The notes beneath the pieces were generated by a model, which was not told the DNA's origin, ran no database searches, and saw only the letters and a program-made list of their open reading frames with translations. Source: CAIWMF01 sp964402065 (GTDB taxonomy: Bacteria; Verrucomicrobiota; Verrucomicrobiia; Chthoniobacterales; UBA6821). Taken from it: a stretch of 64,000 bases of DNA. The stretch is from the NCBI GenBank assembly GCA_964402065.1, contig CAYOAN010000001.1, positions 372,001 to 436,000 on the forward strand, given 5' to 3'. This document shows positions 45,252 to 53,005 of this stretch, piece by piece. Both the position numbers and the translations under genes were made by a program. Position 1 is the stretch's first letter, and each line of letters begins with the position of its first letter.

Positions 45252-45854
45252 ATGCTTGATTATCCTGAATCCTTTCGCCAACTTATCCAGCAGCTTCGTC
45301 GTTTGCCTGGTATTGGACCTCGCAGTGCAGAGAGGATTGCACTATGGCTCTTACAATCACCTCGCGCTCGTCCTGAAGAATTAGGTGCTGTGATCACCCG
45401 GACAGTTCGAGACTTAACAACCTGCCGTCTCTGCGGATTTTTTACAGAGCAAGAGTTCTGTTCTCTTTGTGCTAACCCTGTACGACAAGGGAACGAATTG
45501 TGTGTTATTGAGATGGTAACCGACATTTTGCCATTGGAGCGAACTGGTGTTTTTCGAGGTCGCTATCATGCGCTAGGAGGCAAGCTCTCTCCGCTAGACG
45601 GGATAGGGCCCGAACAATTGCGTATCACAGAACTCTTACAACGCATTGAGTTAGAGAAGCCATCAGAAATTATTTTGGCTCTTAATGCTGATGTAGAAGG
45701 AGAGGCTACAGCTCATTATCTTTCTGAATTGATTGCTCCAAAAGGAGTCAAGTTGACTCGCCTTGCTCAAGGGCTTCCAGTAGGTGGTGGTATCGAACAT
45801 GCTGATCCAATTACGTTGCAGCGGGCATTAGCAAATCGAAGAAGATATGAATAA
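45252..45854 (+). CDS. recR: Recombination mediator protein RecR
   Basis: This 200-residue protein loads RecA at gaps together with RecF and RecO. It has the helix-hairpin-helix (LRRLPGIGPRSAERIALWLL), a four-cysteine zinc site at Cys58, Cys61, Cys70 and Cys73, and a TOPRIM domain (LCVIEMVTDILPLE; LALNADVEGEATAHYL). The C-terminal LAQGLPVGGGIEHADPITLQRAL is the standard RecR ending. The length is normal. The usual upstream partner dnaX is absent. It is followed by lipA after 43 bp; both have heptamer leaders. Confidence 0.96.
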   Translation: MLDYPESFRQLIQQLRRLPGIGPRSAERIALWLLQSPRARPEELGAVITRTVRDLTTCRLCGFFTEQEFCSLCANPVRQGNELCVIEMVTDILPLERTGVFRGRYHALGGKLSPLDGIGPEQLRITELLQRIELEKPSEIILALNADVEGEATAHYLSELIAPKGVKLTRLAQGLPVGGGIEHADPITLQRALANRRRYE

Positions 45855-45861
45855 TTTTTTC

Positions 45862-45896
45862 CTGTAATCTGTAACCTGCCGCCTGTAGTCTATAAC
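45862..45896 (+). repeat. Heptamer leader array upstream of lipA
   Basis: Five exact 7-nt units (CTGTAAT, CTGTAAC, CTGCCGC, CTGTAGT, CTATAAC) end 1 nt before the ATG. This is the clearest array in the window. Confidence 0.85.
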
Positions 45897-45897
45897 A

Positions 45898-46794
45898 ATG
45901 CTTGCTAAAATTGATCCCACTCTCCATCAGGAAAAAAAACCTGATTGGATTAAAGTTCGACTTCCTTCCAACCCTGTTTTCTTTTCAACGAAAGCTCTTG
46001 TTGCTGATCTCCGCTTACATACGGTTTGCGAAAGTGCGCAATGTCCTAATCGTTGGGAGTGTTGGAGTGGAGGAACAGCAACGTTCATGATTGCCGGAGA
46101 TCGTTGTACGCGTGCTTGTGGATTTTGTGCTGTGGATACAGCAAAGCCTTTTCCTTTAGAGGAAGATGAGCCGCAACGTGTCGCGGAGGCCATTCGTCGC
46201 ATGAAGCTCAAACATGTTGTTATCACAGCAGTGGCACGCGATGACGTTAAGGATGGGGGGGCTCTTCATTTTGCAAAAACGATTGAGGCGATTCGTGCGA
46301 TGGATCCTGCCATTACCATTGAAATTTTAACGCCAGATTTTAATGGCAAGGAAGACTCCCTACAAACAGTCGTTGATGCACGGCCTCACATTTTTAATCA
46401 TAACTTAGAAACTGTTGCGCGTCTTACACCGCTTGTTCGTTCTCGTGCAAAATATCAACTATCACTTGATTTTCTCAAACGAGCTCGAGAGATTGCTGAG
46501 CTTGCAGGATGGAAGATGTCAACGAAAAGCGGTTTAATGCTTGGTCTTGGAGAAACAGAAGAAGAGATTTTTCAAGCAATGGATGATTTGCGTGAAGCCG
46601 ATGTTACTGTTCTCACCCTTGGACAATATTTACGTCCTACTCCCCAGCATTTGCCAGTGGTGGAATATATCCGCCCCGAAACGTTTGATCTCTATGGTGA
46701 GGTTGCACGTCGCAAAGGATTTACTTTTGTTGCGAGTGGGCCGCTCGTACGTAGCTCGTATCATGCGGCAGACTTCAACCCTCATGAGGTTTAA
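45898..46794 (+). CDS. lipA: Lipoyl synthase
   Basis: This 298-residue radical-SAM enzyme inserts two sulfurs into octanoyl groups on E2 and GcvH proteins. Both iron-sulfur sites are visible: the auxiliary cluster Cys44, Cys49, Cys55 (CESAQCPNRWEC) and the radical-SAM cluster Cys70, Cys74, Cys77 (CTRACGFC). GLMLGLGETEEEI, LTLGQYLRPTPQHLPV and the C-terminal GPLVRSSYHA with its serine ligand are also typical. It is codirectional with recR. The partner lipB is not in the window. Confidence 0.96.
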   Translation: MLAKIDPTLHQEKKPDWIKVRLPSNPVFFSTKALVADLRLHTVCESAQCPNRWECWSGGTATFMIAGDRCTRACGFCAVDTAKPFPLEEDEPQRVAEAIRRMKLKHVVITAVARDDVKDGGALHFAKTIEAIRAMDPAITIEILTPDFNGKEDSLQTVVDARPHIFNHNLETVARLTPLVRSRAKYQLSLDFLKRAREIAELAGWKMSTKSGLMLGLGETEEEIFQAMDDLREADVTVLTLGQYLRPTPQHLPVVEYIRPETFDLYGEVARRKGFTFVASGPLVRSSYHAADFNPHEV

Positions 46795-46865
46795 GGATTC
46801 TCCTGCACTGCCAGCTGGGTCGGCCACTGTTTAGTAATTAGTTTTCTGGTGCTAAACAAATATGC

Positions 46866-48770
46866 TTAATCTGAGAAATCGTCGTCGTTGCTTGGAGTTG
46901 GCGAGGGAGCTGGATCCGTATTATTGGTATTATTATCAGATGCATTAACAGGAATCGCTTTGAGAGTAGGCGTTGTCTCTTTTTGTTTTGCAAAAAGTTG
47001 TTGTAATACTTTTCCAATGAGGGGGGCAGCTTGGCTTCCACCATGGACATTGTTATCGCCAGGTTCTCCTTCATAGACTGCAGCGAAGGCATATTGAGGA
47101 TGGTCTGCTGGTGCAAAGCCGATAAACCAAGCGGCAGTGCGTTGTTTGTTTTTGGGGCCCCATTGTGCTGTTCCAGTTTTTCCTGCCACATGAATACCAG
47201 GTACCTGAGCCCGATGTGCTGTTCCTTGAGCATCTTCCGTGACACCAACCATAGCTTCACGCAACGTGGACAAAACATTTGGATCCATGTTGAGATTGGA
47301 GCGAACGCGATCAGGATAGGCGACAATGACTTTGTTATCTGGAGTTTGAATTTGCTTAATGAGGCGCGTTTGATGAAAGATTCCTCCAGCTGCAATGATC
47401 GCCATCTCCTGAGCAGCCTGAAGTGGGGTGATGAGAATATCTCCTTGTCCAATACTCATGTTGGCGATGTCACCAGGTAAAATTTTTCGATGTTGCACTC
47501 GCAACATATAAGCATCATCAGGAATATTTCCTTTTACTTCAGCGCGGAGGGGGATGCCAGTACGGTGTCCAAGACCAAGATGCTGAGCCCACTCAATAAT
47601 TGGCTTGGCTTTGATTTTCAAACCACATTGATAAAACCAAGTGTTACAGGATTGAGTTAGGGCTTGAACAAAGTTGAGCTTTCCAGCGTCAACTTTTTTC
47701 CAGTTATGGAACGTGACATTGCCAACATCGAATGTTGGAGGACAGTGAAAAGTATCGCTAGGTCCAATTAAACCTGACTCTAAGGCGGCAATACCAACAA
47801 CAGGTTTAAAAGAAGAACCTGGAGGATAAGCCGAACGAAAGGCACGGGGCAGGAGAGGAACATCAGGATCTTTGGTGAGTTGTTCAAAAGTTTTTGGATT
47901 GATAATAGGAACAAAATCATTGGGATTAAAACCAGGCTGAGAGGCCATCGCTAAAATTTCTCCGCTACTAGGATCAATAAAAACTATGGCGCCGCGCTTG
48001 CAATTTTCATGTAATACTTTTTCACAAAGTGCCTGTAAATCTTGGTCAATAGTAGTGATAACATTATTTCCAGAAACGGGAGTTTGAGAGGTTCGTTCAG
48101 AACTTTTTTTGCCCGATTGGTCATAGGTAACAAAAAAACTTCCAGCATGTCCTTTTAATTGACTATCAAAAACCTGTTCGATTCCTTCACGTCCTTCAAT
48201 CTCAGGAAAAAGAAAATCTTTATTTTCAATGAGGCGCGTAGACAGAGGTGCTTGCCGGCCGGTATAGCCAATCAGGTGTGAGGCAAGACTATTTTTAGGG
48301 TAATAGCGGAAAAAAGTTTGGCGCACAGTAAGATAAGGAGAGAGCCCACGCTTTGTAATTTCTAATTCTTCCGGAGAGAGATCCTCGATAAGATCAAGTG
48401 GCAGCAGTCCGCGATTGCGATAGTGATTAACGATTGCTTGGTCACTGATAGTAATAGGATGCTTGAGTAAGCCTTGAGCGAAGGTGATATGCTGCTTTGC
48501 AAAAGCCAGAGCTTTGTCATTAGTTAGCGAAAGTGGTGTTGGAAATTGCAACGCCAAATTATAACTGATACGAGTTTGAGCTAGCGGTTTTCCATAGCGA
48601 TCTGTGATCTGTCCTCGAGGTGCAGGAACAGAAAACTGGAATGTTCGCGCCTGTAGCTGTGTTTCCCAAGTAGGTTTTGGATTTTCGACAAGAGGCTCGT
48701 CGATGCCGGCACAGAGCGATAAAATAGCTCCCGCAAAAAAGCCAAAAAGAAAAAGCAATTTTCTCCTCAT
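46866..48770 (-). CDS. mrdA: Penicillin-binding protein 2 (elongasome transpeptidase)
   Basis: This 634-residue class B PBP has an N-terminal membrane anchor (LLFLFGFFAGAILSLCAG), the PBP dimer region (PRGQITDRYGKPLAQTRISYNL) and the transpeptidase domain. The domain has the SxxK nucleophile (PPGSSFKP), SCN and KTGTAQWG. The length and motifs fit PBP2 of the Rod complex, which cross-links lateral wall peptidoglycan. The C-terminus is T/N/D/P-rich and probably unstructured. The start overlaps the tsaB stop as ATGA. mreC, mreD and rodA are not in view. Confidence 0.92.
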   Translation of the reverse strand: MRRKLLFLFGFFAGAILSLCAGIDEPLVENPKPTWETQLQARTFQFSVPAPRGQITDRYGKPLAQTRISYNLALQFPTPLSLTNDKALAFAKQHITFAQGLLKHPITISDQAIVNHYRNRGLLPLDLIEDLSPEELEITKRGLSPYLTVRQTFFRYYPKNSLASHLIGYTGRQAPLSTRLIENKDFLFPEIEGREGIEQVFDSQLKGHAGSFFVTYDQSGKKSSERTSQTPVSGNNVITTIDQDLQALCEKVLHENCKRGAIVFIDPSSGEILAMASQPGFNPNDFVPIINPKTFEQLTKDPDVPLLPRAFRSAYPPGSSFKPVVGIAALESGLIGPSDTFHCPPTFDVGNVTFHNWKKVDAGKLNFVQALTQSCNTWFYQCGLKIKAKPIIEWAQHLGLGHRTGIPLRAEVKGNIPDDAYMLRVQHRKILPGDIANMSIGQGDILITPLQAAQEMAIIAAGGIFHQTRLIKQIQTPDNKVIVAYPDRVRSNLNMDPNVLSTLREAMVGVTEDAQGTAHRAQVPGIHVAGKTGTAQWGPKNKQRTAAWFIGFAPADHPQYAFAAVYEGEPGDNNVHGGSQAAPLIGKVLQQLFAKQKETTPTLKAIPVNASDNNTNNTDPAPSPTPSNDDDFSD

Positions 48771-49369
48771 GATCGTGACATGGTGATGTGAGGCTGTTTC
48801 AGATACAGCGGCTCTACGGAATTTGCAGGCTCAATATCCTTTGCCAGATACGCTAAAATCGCTGCATTTGGTGCTTGGATCGTGATGTTGAGGAGAGAAG
48901 CAAGATCAGGAAGTGCCTGCGAGGAGATAATAGGAAAGTGGGGATGTTTTTTTACCTCTTGCAAAAGATCATCATGTGATAACAGAAATGGTTTTTCTAA
49001 TAATTCCTGTTTTGATGATAAAGCAGCAAGCCAATATTGACCGCCACGAGCATCGCCCATAACCCAACAGTCATGCTTGGTTTCTAAGCTGACAACGGAT
49101 GAGAGGCCTACTAGTTCAATATCTGCTGCAGCACCTATTCCTTGTGCCGCAGCAATTGAAGCCCGGAGGCCATTGTAGGATCCTGGTCCTAGGCCAACTG
49201 CAAGGCGGTCTGGTTTTCCGCATTGATGAAGAGCCAGCTGTAAGCCTTCAAAAAAAATGGAGGAATTTGTTCGTGGCTGCGGGTGATGATATTCAAAAAG
49301 AATTTTTTCATCATCCAAAAAAGCAATGGAAGCAGTTGAAGTAGAAGAATCGAGGGCAAGAATTTTCAC
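48767..49369 (-). CDS. tsaB: tRNA threonylcarbamoyladenosine biosynthesis protein TsaB
   Basis: This 200-residue ASKHA-fold protein scaffolds TsaD and TsaE in making t6A37 of tRNAs reading ANN codons. Recognisable segments are MKILALDSSTSTASIAF, AVGLGPGSYNGLRASIAAAQGI and DARGGQYWLAAL. The start is GTG at 49369, directly preceded by a heptamer array. The stop is coupled to mrdA (ATGA). It is one gene downstream of tsaE. Confidence 0.92.
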   Translation of the reverse strand: MKILALDSSTSTASIAFLDDEKILFEYHHPQPRTNSSIFFEGLQLALHQCGKPDRLAVGLGPGSYNGLRASIAAAQGIGAAADIELVGLSSVVSLETKHDCWVMGDARGGQYWLAALSSKQELLEKPFLLSHDDLLQEVKKHPHFPIISSQALPDLASLLNITIQAPNAAILAYLAKDIEPANSVEPLYLKQPHITMSRS

Positions 49370-49374
49370 AAAAG

Positions 49375-49402
49375 GCTGAGAGCTGGAGGCTAAAGGCTAA
49401 AG
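49375..49402 (-). repeat. Heptamer leader array upstream of tsaB, overlapping the tsaE stop
   Basis: Four exact units in gene sense (CTTTAGC twice, CTCCAGC, TCTCAGC) end 5 nt before the GTG. The TAG stop codon of tsaE lies inside the first unit. Confidence 0.75.
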
Positions 49403-49912
49403 GCGCTGCCCAGGAAAGAAAACTTCAATTTTTCTTGTTTCATTTTCGAGTGGCGTGATCACAATGCGAATCGTTTTTTGAGGAAGAACATTAGAAAATT
49501 TATTACCCCATTCAATAATCGTCAACCCCTCTGAAAAATAGTCTTGGAGGCCTAAATCAAGAGCCTCGGCTTCGGTTTGAAGACGATAAAAATCGCCATG
49601 ATGCAAACAATTTTCAGCAGACCCATAACTTTGTAGTAAGGTAAAAGTAGGACTTGTAACTTCGTCATGAATGCCCATGGCCACGGCAATAGCTTTCGTA
49701 AAATGTGTTTTTCCAGCCCCTAGCGGACCTTCTAGGCTGATGACATTTTTTTTTCCAAGCTGTTGAAAAATTTGAGTGGCGATATAGTTAGTCTCTGTAA
49801 TATTGCTCGCATGAAAAACGAGAGGAAGTGCAGCTAATTTCGATGCTTCATCGCGTTGTGCGTTGCCTTGTGACAAGTTAGAATGGGGTGGCTGAGGCAA
49901 TATTTTTTCCAT
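49397..49912 (-). CDS. tsaE: tRNA threonylcarbamoyladenosine biosynthesis ATPase TsaE
   Basis: This 171-residue P-loop ATPase is needed for the t6A-forming complex. The Walker A motif is GPLGAGKTHFTKAIA; SPTFTLLQSY, LHHGDFYRL and LTIIEWGNKF are typical of TsaE. The start is set at the ATG at 49912, because the reading from 50071 would run through the start of the divergent lipoprotein gene. It still carries an extra 30-odd residues before the core. It leads the tsaE-tsaB-mrdA run. Confidence 0.92.
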   Translation of the reverse strand: MEKILPQPPHSNLSQGNAQRDEASKLAALPLVFHASNITETNYIATQIFQQLGKKNVISLEGPLGAGKTHFTKAIAVAMGIHDEVTSPTFTLLQSYGSAENCLHHGDFYRLQTEAEALDLGLQDYFSEGLTIIEWGNKFSNVLPQKTIRIVITPLENETRKIEVFFPGQRL

Positions 49913-49957
49913 GAGTTGTATGCTTGTCAATTTATCGTGAGTTGATACAAAGGCTAG

Positions 49958-50353
49958 ATGAAATTTAAAAACACCTTTTCTTTTATTGTTCTTTTTGTGA
50001 CTGCTGTAGCAGCCTTGACTGCTTGTCAACGTCATGCTTCCAGGGATCTTGGTAATGATGGTGCTTTTCAATGTATTTCAGCAACGATCATGATTGCAGG
50101 GAAACCGACGACAACCGTGGTTGAGTGGAATACGAAAACAGGAATGGCTCGAATTTTGGATAGTATGGTTGTGACGTCAAAGGCCACAGGTACTCAAAAT
50201 GTCGTCATTGGCTGGATTCCTCTTGGAGATCTTCAGAATGCTATCCAAGAAATCGTAAACAGGAACCAGGCTGCTCAACAACAGGCCACTCCAGCCGCAA
50301 CTTCGGAAGCTCCCGGTTCTGCTTCTGCAACTGCAGGAAAAAGAAAGAAATAA
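49958..50353 (+). CDS. Small uncharacterised lipoprotein
   Basis: This 131-residue protein has a lipoprotein signal peptide: a basic start, a hydrophobic stretch and the lipobox LTAC, with lipidation expected at Cys22. The mature domain (about 70 residues) looks like a small beta fold. The tail is A/Q/T/P-rich and ends in KRKK, suggesting a flexible, wall- or nucleic-acid-facing end. No function can be assigned. It is divergent from tsaE, 45 bp away. Confidence 0.7.
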   Translation: MKFKNTFSFIVLFVTAVAALTACQRHASRDLGNDGAFQCISATIMIAGKPTTTVVEWNTKTGMARILDSMVVTSKATGTQNVVIGWIPLGDLQNAIQEIVNRNQAAQQQATPAATSEAPGSASATAGKRKK

Positions 50354-50506
50354 GCTTCTTTGTTAAAAAGTCAGAGGACTACGACAGTGAAGAGCTAATT
50401 GCCGTTGCTGCATTCCTGCCCTGGCGGGGTCCATCAGTCTACGCTTCATAGCCTCTGACCCCATAGAGGGTAATCAAATGTCATATGCATAATAAAGAAA
50501 ATTTTT

Positions 50507-51508
50507 ATGAGAATAAAAACTACTTTCTTGTTTTATCTGGGCACACTCATTTTGTTAAAGCCTCTCTTAGCGCTACCGATGGATGTTCATTCTTCTGAAG
50601 TTGGTTGCAATCATTCTCAGAAGCAGAGGGTGCATACTTGTATAACAGAGCATCAGCTTAAAGAGGAAGGGGAGTCGACGTTATCAAGGAAGGACGCTGG
50701 TTCTTGTGTTTTTCCAAGCGAACAGACAGTGGAAACTGTCATGAAATATGACGCTCATCCTGATTGCTCAACCCCTTCTGCTAATGAAGGTCATGCTCCT
50801 TTCAATGATGATCATGAAGCACTATGGGATATGCTTGAAATTCCCGAACGAAAAAATCCACTGAATGCATATCTTCATTTTGCTAGCCATCAAAATAAAA
50901 TAATTGCTGAAATTGCCATTGATGGAGATGGAGGAACATTTATTCGAGAGGATGATATTGCTGCCACGATAGGCGGTAAAGTATTACAGTTTTTTTTGAC
51001 GAAGAGTGATTCTTTTGTGACTGATTACTATTCAACTCTCATTAAGAATTATGGCCAGCAAATCGCAGATGAAGTTTTTCCTCCATCTGTACGAAGTAAA
51101 GCTCTTCAGTTTGGATTAAGTAGTCAAATCGTATTTGATAGCCTTAGAGAGGCTAATTCAAGAAGGCTAGATAACATAATTGAGCAGCTTGATGCAGTAA
51201 AACAGACGACAACAAAAAGAATTCAACACGCCGATTCCTCTTTAGAAGCAGAATTATCATCCTCTGGAGCTGTTGCTAACTTAGATCAAGAAGAGCTTTG
51301 GAAAATTGCTAATAATATAAAAGCTTTATTGGGAAAACAGCCCGTTACGCCCGTAGATGCTCCGCCTGATACTCGAAGTTTATCTGCTCAGTACGGAGGG
51401 CATGCCATTCAATTATTTGACGTTGCAATGACCGCTAACAGTAGCATCATCTGGGCTCGAAGAGGTAGTTTTGCTATTGAAATAGTTCGTAGAATATTCG
51501 GCCTTTAA
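50507..51508 (+). CDS. Uncharacterised exported protein
   Basis: I do not recognise this 333-residue protein. Residues 1-23 (TTFLFYLGTLILLKPLLALP) form a probable signal peptide. The early mature part has several cysteines and histidines (about residues 35-95); the rest is mixed, with helical stretches (about 165-270). No catalytic motif is apparent. Its stop codon lies inside the first unit of the heptamer array that precedes tatC, which follows after 30 bp. An extracytoplasmic, lineage-specific protein is the best description. Confidence 0.6.
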   Translation: MRIKTTFLFYLGTLILLKPLLALPMDVHSSEVGCNHSQKQRVHTCITEHQLKEEGESTLSRKDAGSCVFPSEQTVETVMKYDAHPDCSTPSANEGHAPFNDDHEALWDMLEIPERKNPLNAYLHFASHQNKIIAEIAIDGDGGTFIREDDIAATIGGKVLQFFLTKSDSFVTDYYSTLIKNYGQQIADEVFPPSVRSKALQFGLSSQIVFDSLREANSRRLDNIIEQLDAVKQTTTKRIQHADSSLEAELSSSGAVANLDQEELWKIANNIKALLGKQPVTPVDAPPDTRSLSAQYGGHAIQLFDVAMTANSSIIWARRGSFAIEIVRRIFGL

Positions 51509-51537
51509 TCTCGAGTTTTTAGGTTGTAGTCTACTCG
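51503..51537 (+). repeat. Heptamer leader array upstream of tatC
   Basis: Five 7-nt units (CTTTAAT, CTCGAGT, TTTTAGG, TTGTAGT, CTACTCG), more degenerate than others, end 1 nt before the GTG. The first unit contains the TAA stop of the preceding gene. Confidence 0.55.
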
Positions 51538-51538
51538 A

Positions 51539-52306
51539 GTGAATTATCGTAATATTTTTTCCTTCCGAGAGGCCAATGATGAGCCTCGCCCTTTTTTAGA
51601 TCATCTTGATGATTTGCGACGACTAGCCGTTAAGATCGCTATCATCGTTATGTTGGCAATGATCGCTTCGTTTTTCTTTCGCGATCGGCTTGCTGCTCTC
51701 ATGCAGCGACCTCTCTTTAATGTAGACCCAACACGGGTTGGGAGCCTGCAATCATTAGGTGTAGCAGACTCTATGACGGTTTCGTTGGAGCTTTCTTTTT
51801 ATGCTGGAATCATTATTTCTTTTCCAATTTTGATTTTTTTAATCGCGCAATTTCTTTTTCCTGCACTCCATCATGCAGAGAAAAGATTAATTATTCCTGT
51901 AGCAGCTTTTAGTTTTTTTCTTTTTTTGGTTGGAATTTTTTTTAGTTACTTTGTTGTGCTTCCAGGAACACTCGACTTTTTTTTTAAAGATGCCAAAGCA
52001 ATGCATTGGACGCCGATGTGGACAGTGAGAGATTACTATTCTTTTACAACGCAGTTTCTAGTTGCTTTCGGAGTTGCTTTTGAAATGCCGATGGTGGTGC
52101 TTGCACTAGTAAAGTTAGAATTTTTAACAGCTGATGCGCTTCGTAAAGCACGTGCCGTTGCTATTGTAGCAATTTTTACAGTGGCAGCTTTTATCACACC
52201 ATCTCCCGATTTGATGACGTATTTGCTGATGGGGGGACCGATGGTAGTGCTTTATGAAATCTGCATTCTTTTAGCAAAATTTGTAGAAACTAAAAAAGAA
52301 AGTTGA
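51539..52306 (+). CDS. tatC: Sec-independent translocase subunit TatC
   Basis: This 255-residue protein has six predicted membrane helices and is the core receptor for twin-arginine signal peptides. Family features are the N-terminal FLDHLDDLRRLAVKIAI (usually HLxELRxR), the LSFYAGIIISFPILIFLIAQF loop and helix, FGVAFEMPMVV with the conserved glutamate, and the end ITPSPDLMTYLLMGGPMVVLYE. The start is GTG at 51539. tatA and tatB are not adjacent. Confidence 0.94.
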   Translation: MNYRNIFSFREANDEPRPFLDHLDDLRRLAVKIAIIVMLAMIASFFFRDRLAALMQRPLFNVDPTRVGSLQSLGVADSMTVSLELSFYAGIIISFPILIFLIAQFLFPALHHAEKRLIIPVAAFSFFLFLVGIFFSYFVVLPGTLDFFFKDAKAMHWTPMWTVRDYYSFTTQFLVAFGVAFEMPMVVLALVKLEFLTADALRKARAVAIVAIFTVAAFITPSPDLMTYLLMGGPMVVLYEICILLAKFVETKKES

Positions 52307-52331
52307 AATATCTTGGTTTTGTGAGTACATT
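52303..52331 (+). promoter_or_regulatory. Probable promoter of tRNA-Glu
   Basis: TTGAAA, 17 nt, TACATT. The predicted start is near 52338, 10 nt before the tRNA; the -35 overlaps the tatC stop. Confidence 0.45.
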
Positions 52332-52347
52332 TTCTAACTCTTCTTGT

Positions 52348-52423
52348 GACCCTATCGTCCAGAGGCCTAGGACACTCCCCTTTCACGGGAGTAACACGGG
52401 TTCGAATCCCGTTAGGGTCGCCA
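52348..52423 (+). tRNA. tRNA-Glu (UUC)
   Basis: The 7-bp acceptor GACCCTA/TAGGGTC closes a standard cloverleaf. The anticodon loop CTTTCAC in a CTCCC/GGGAG stem gives TTC, and the T-arm is GGGTTCGAATCCC. The 3' CCA is encoded. Confidence 0.97.
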
Positions 52424-52448
52424 TGATCGCAAGTTGCGCGATCACAGG

Positions 52449-52501
52449 AAGGTGAAGTTAAGACTTAATAGAACAAGTTTTTTTATTATAACTTCAACCT
52501 T
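52449..52501. repeat. Imperfect inverted repeat between tRNA-Glu and the HIT gene
   Basis: AAGGTGAAGTTA (52449-52460) and TAACTTCAACCTT (52489-52501) pair with one bulge; the loop contains seven T. It lies between convergent units and may be a bidirectional terminator. A second small stem, TGATCGC/GCGATCA, lies at 52424-52444. Confidence 0.4.
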
Positions 52502-52529
52502 AAATTAATCTCAAAGTCGTGCTTTGCGA

Positions 52530-52865
52530 TTACCCTGGCGGCCAATTTAATTTTCTTTTTCCAAGAAGATGCAAATGCAAATGAGGAACTGCTTCACCGC
52601 CGTCTTGGCCATTATTGATAACGATACGAAAACCGTTTTCGAGTTTCTGTTCATGAGCAACGCATTTTGCCGCGAGAAGTAAGCTTCCGAGGAGTTCTTG
52701 ATCTTCAATTGTTGCTTCGGAAATTCGTGGGATTGGTTTCTTGGGGACGATGAGTGCATGAAAAGGGGCCTGTGGAGAGATATCTTGAAAGGCGATCCAG
52801 GTTTGCCCTTCAGCGACAATGGTAGCTGGAACTTCGCGAGCAATGATTTTTTCGAATAACGTCAT
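52530..52865 (-). CDS. HIT-family purine nucleoside phosphoramidase (HinT-like)
   Basis: This 111-residue protein has the full HIT layout: an N-terminal TLFEKIIAREVPA, AFQDISPQAPFHALIVPKKPI, and the histidine triad HLHLHLLG near the C-terminus. The length and motifs match HinT-type branch members, which hydrolyse AMP-linked phosphoramidates. The ending WPPG is characteristic of bacterial HinT. It has a heptamer leader. Confidence 0.93.
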   Translation of the reverse strand: MTLFEKIIAREVPATIVAEGQTWIAFQDISPQAPFHALIVPKKPIPRISEATIEDQELLGSLLLAAKCVAHEQKLENGFRIVINNGQDGGEAVPHLHLHLLGKRKLNWPPG

Positions 52866-52873
52866 GAAGCAGA

Positions 52874-52901
52874 GATACAGAATACTGCTTGCGGATTACA
52901 G
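52874..52901 (-). repeat. Heptamer leader array upstream of the HIT gene
   Basis: Four 7-nt units in gene sense (CTGTAAT, CCGCAAG, CAGTATT, CTGTATC), then TCTGCTTC and the ATG. Confidence 0.65.
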
Positions 52902-53005
52902 GAAAAAGTAGCTCAATTTAATAGGCTATAAACGAATTTTCTAACGCCCTGGACAACATCCCTACGGTCTTCTCAACGTTTGTAACTTTTTGTGCACAAG
53001 AGTTG

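Noticed and set aside
46838..47452. Minus-strand ORF of 204 codons overlapping mrdA
   Set aside because: It lies in another frame of the well-supported PBP2 gene, and the translation shows no domain.
49913..50071. Longer N-terminus for TsaE
   Set aside because: It would run antisense through the start and signal peptide of the lipoprotein gene; the ATG at 49912 gives a normal-length protein.
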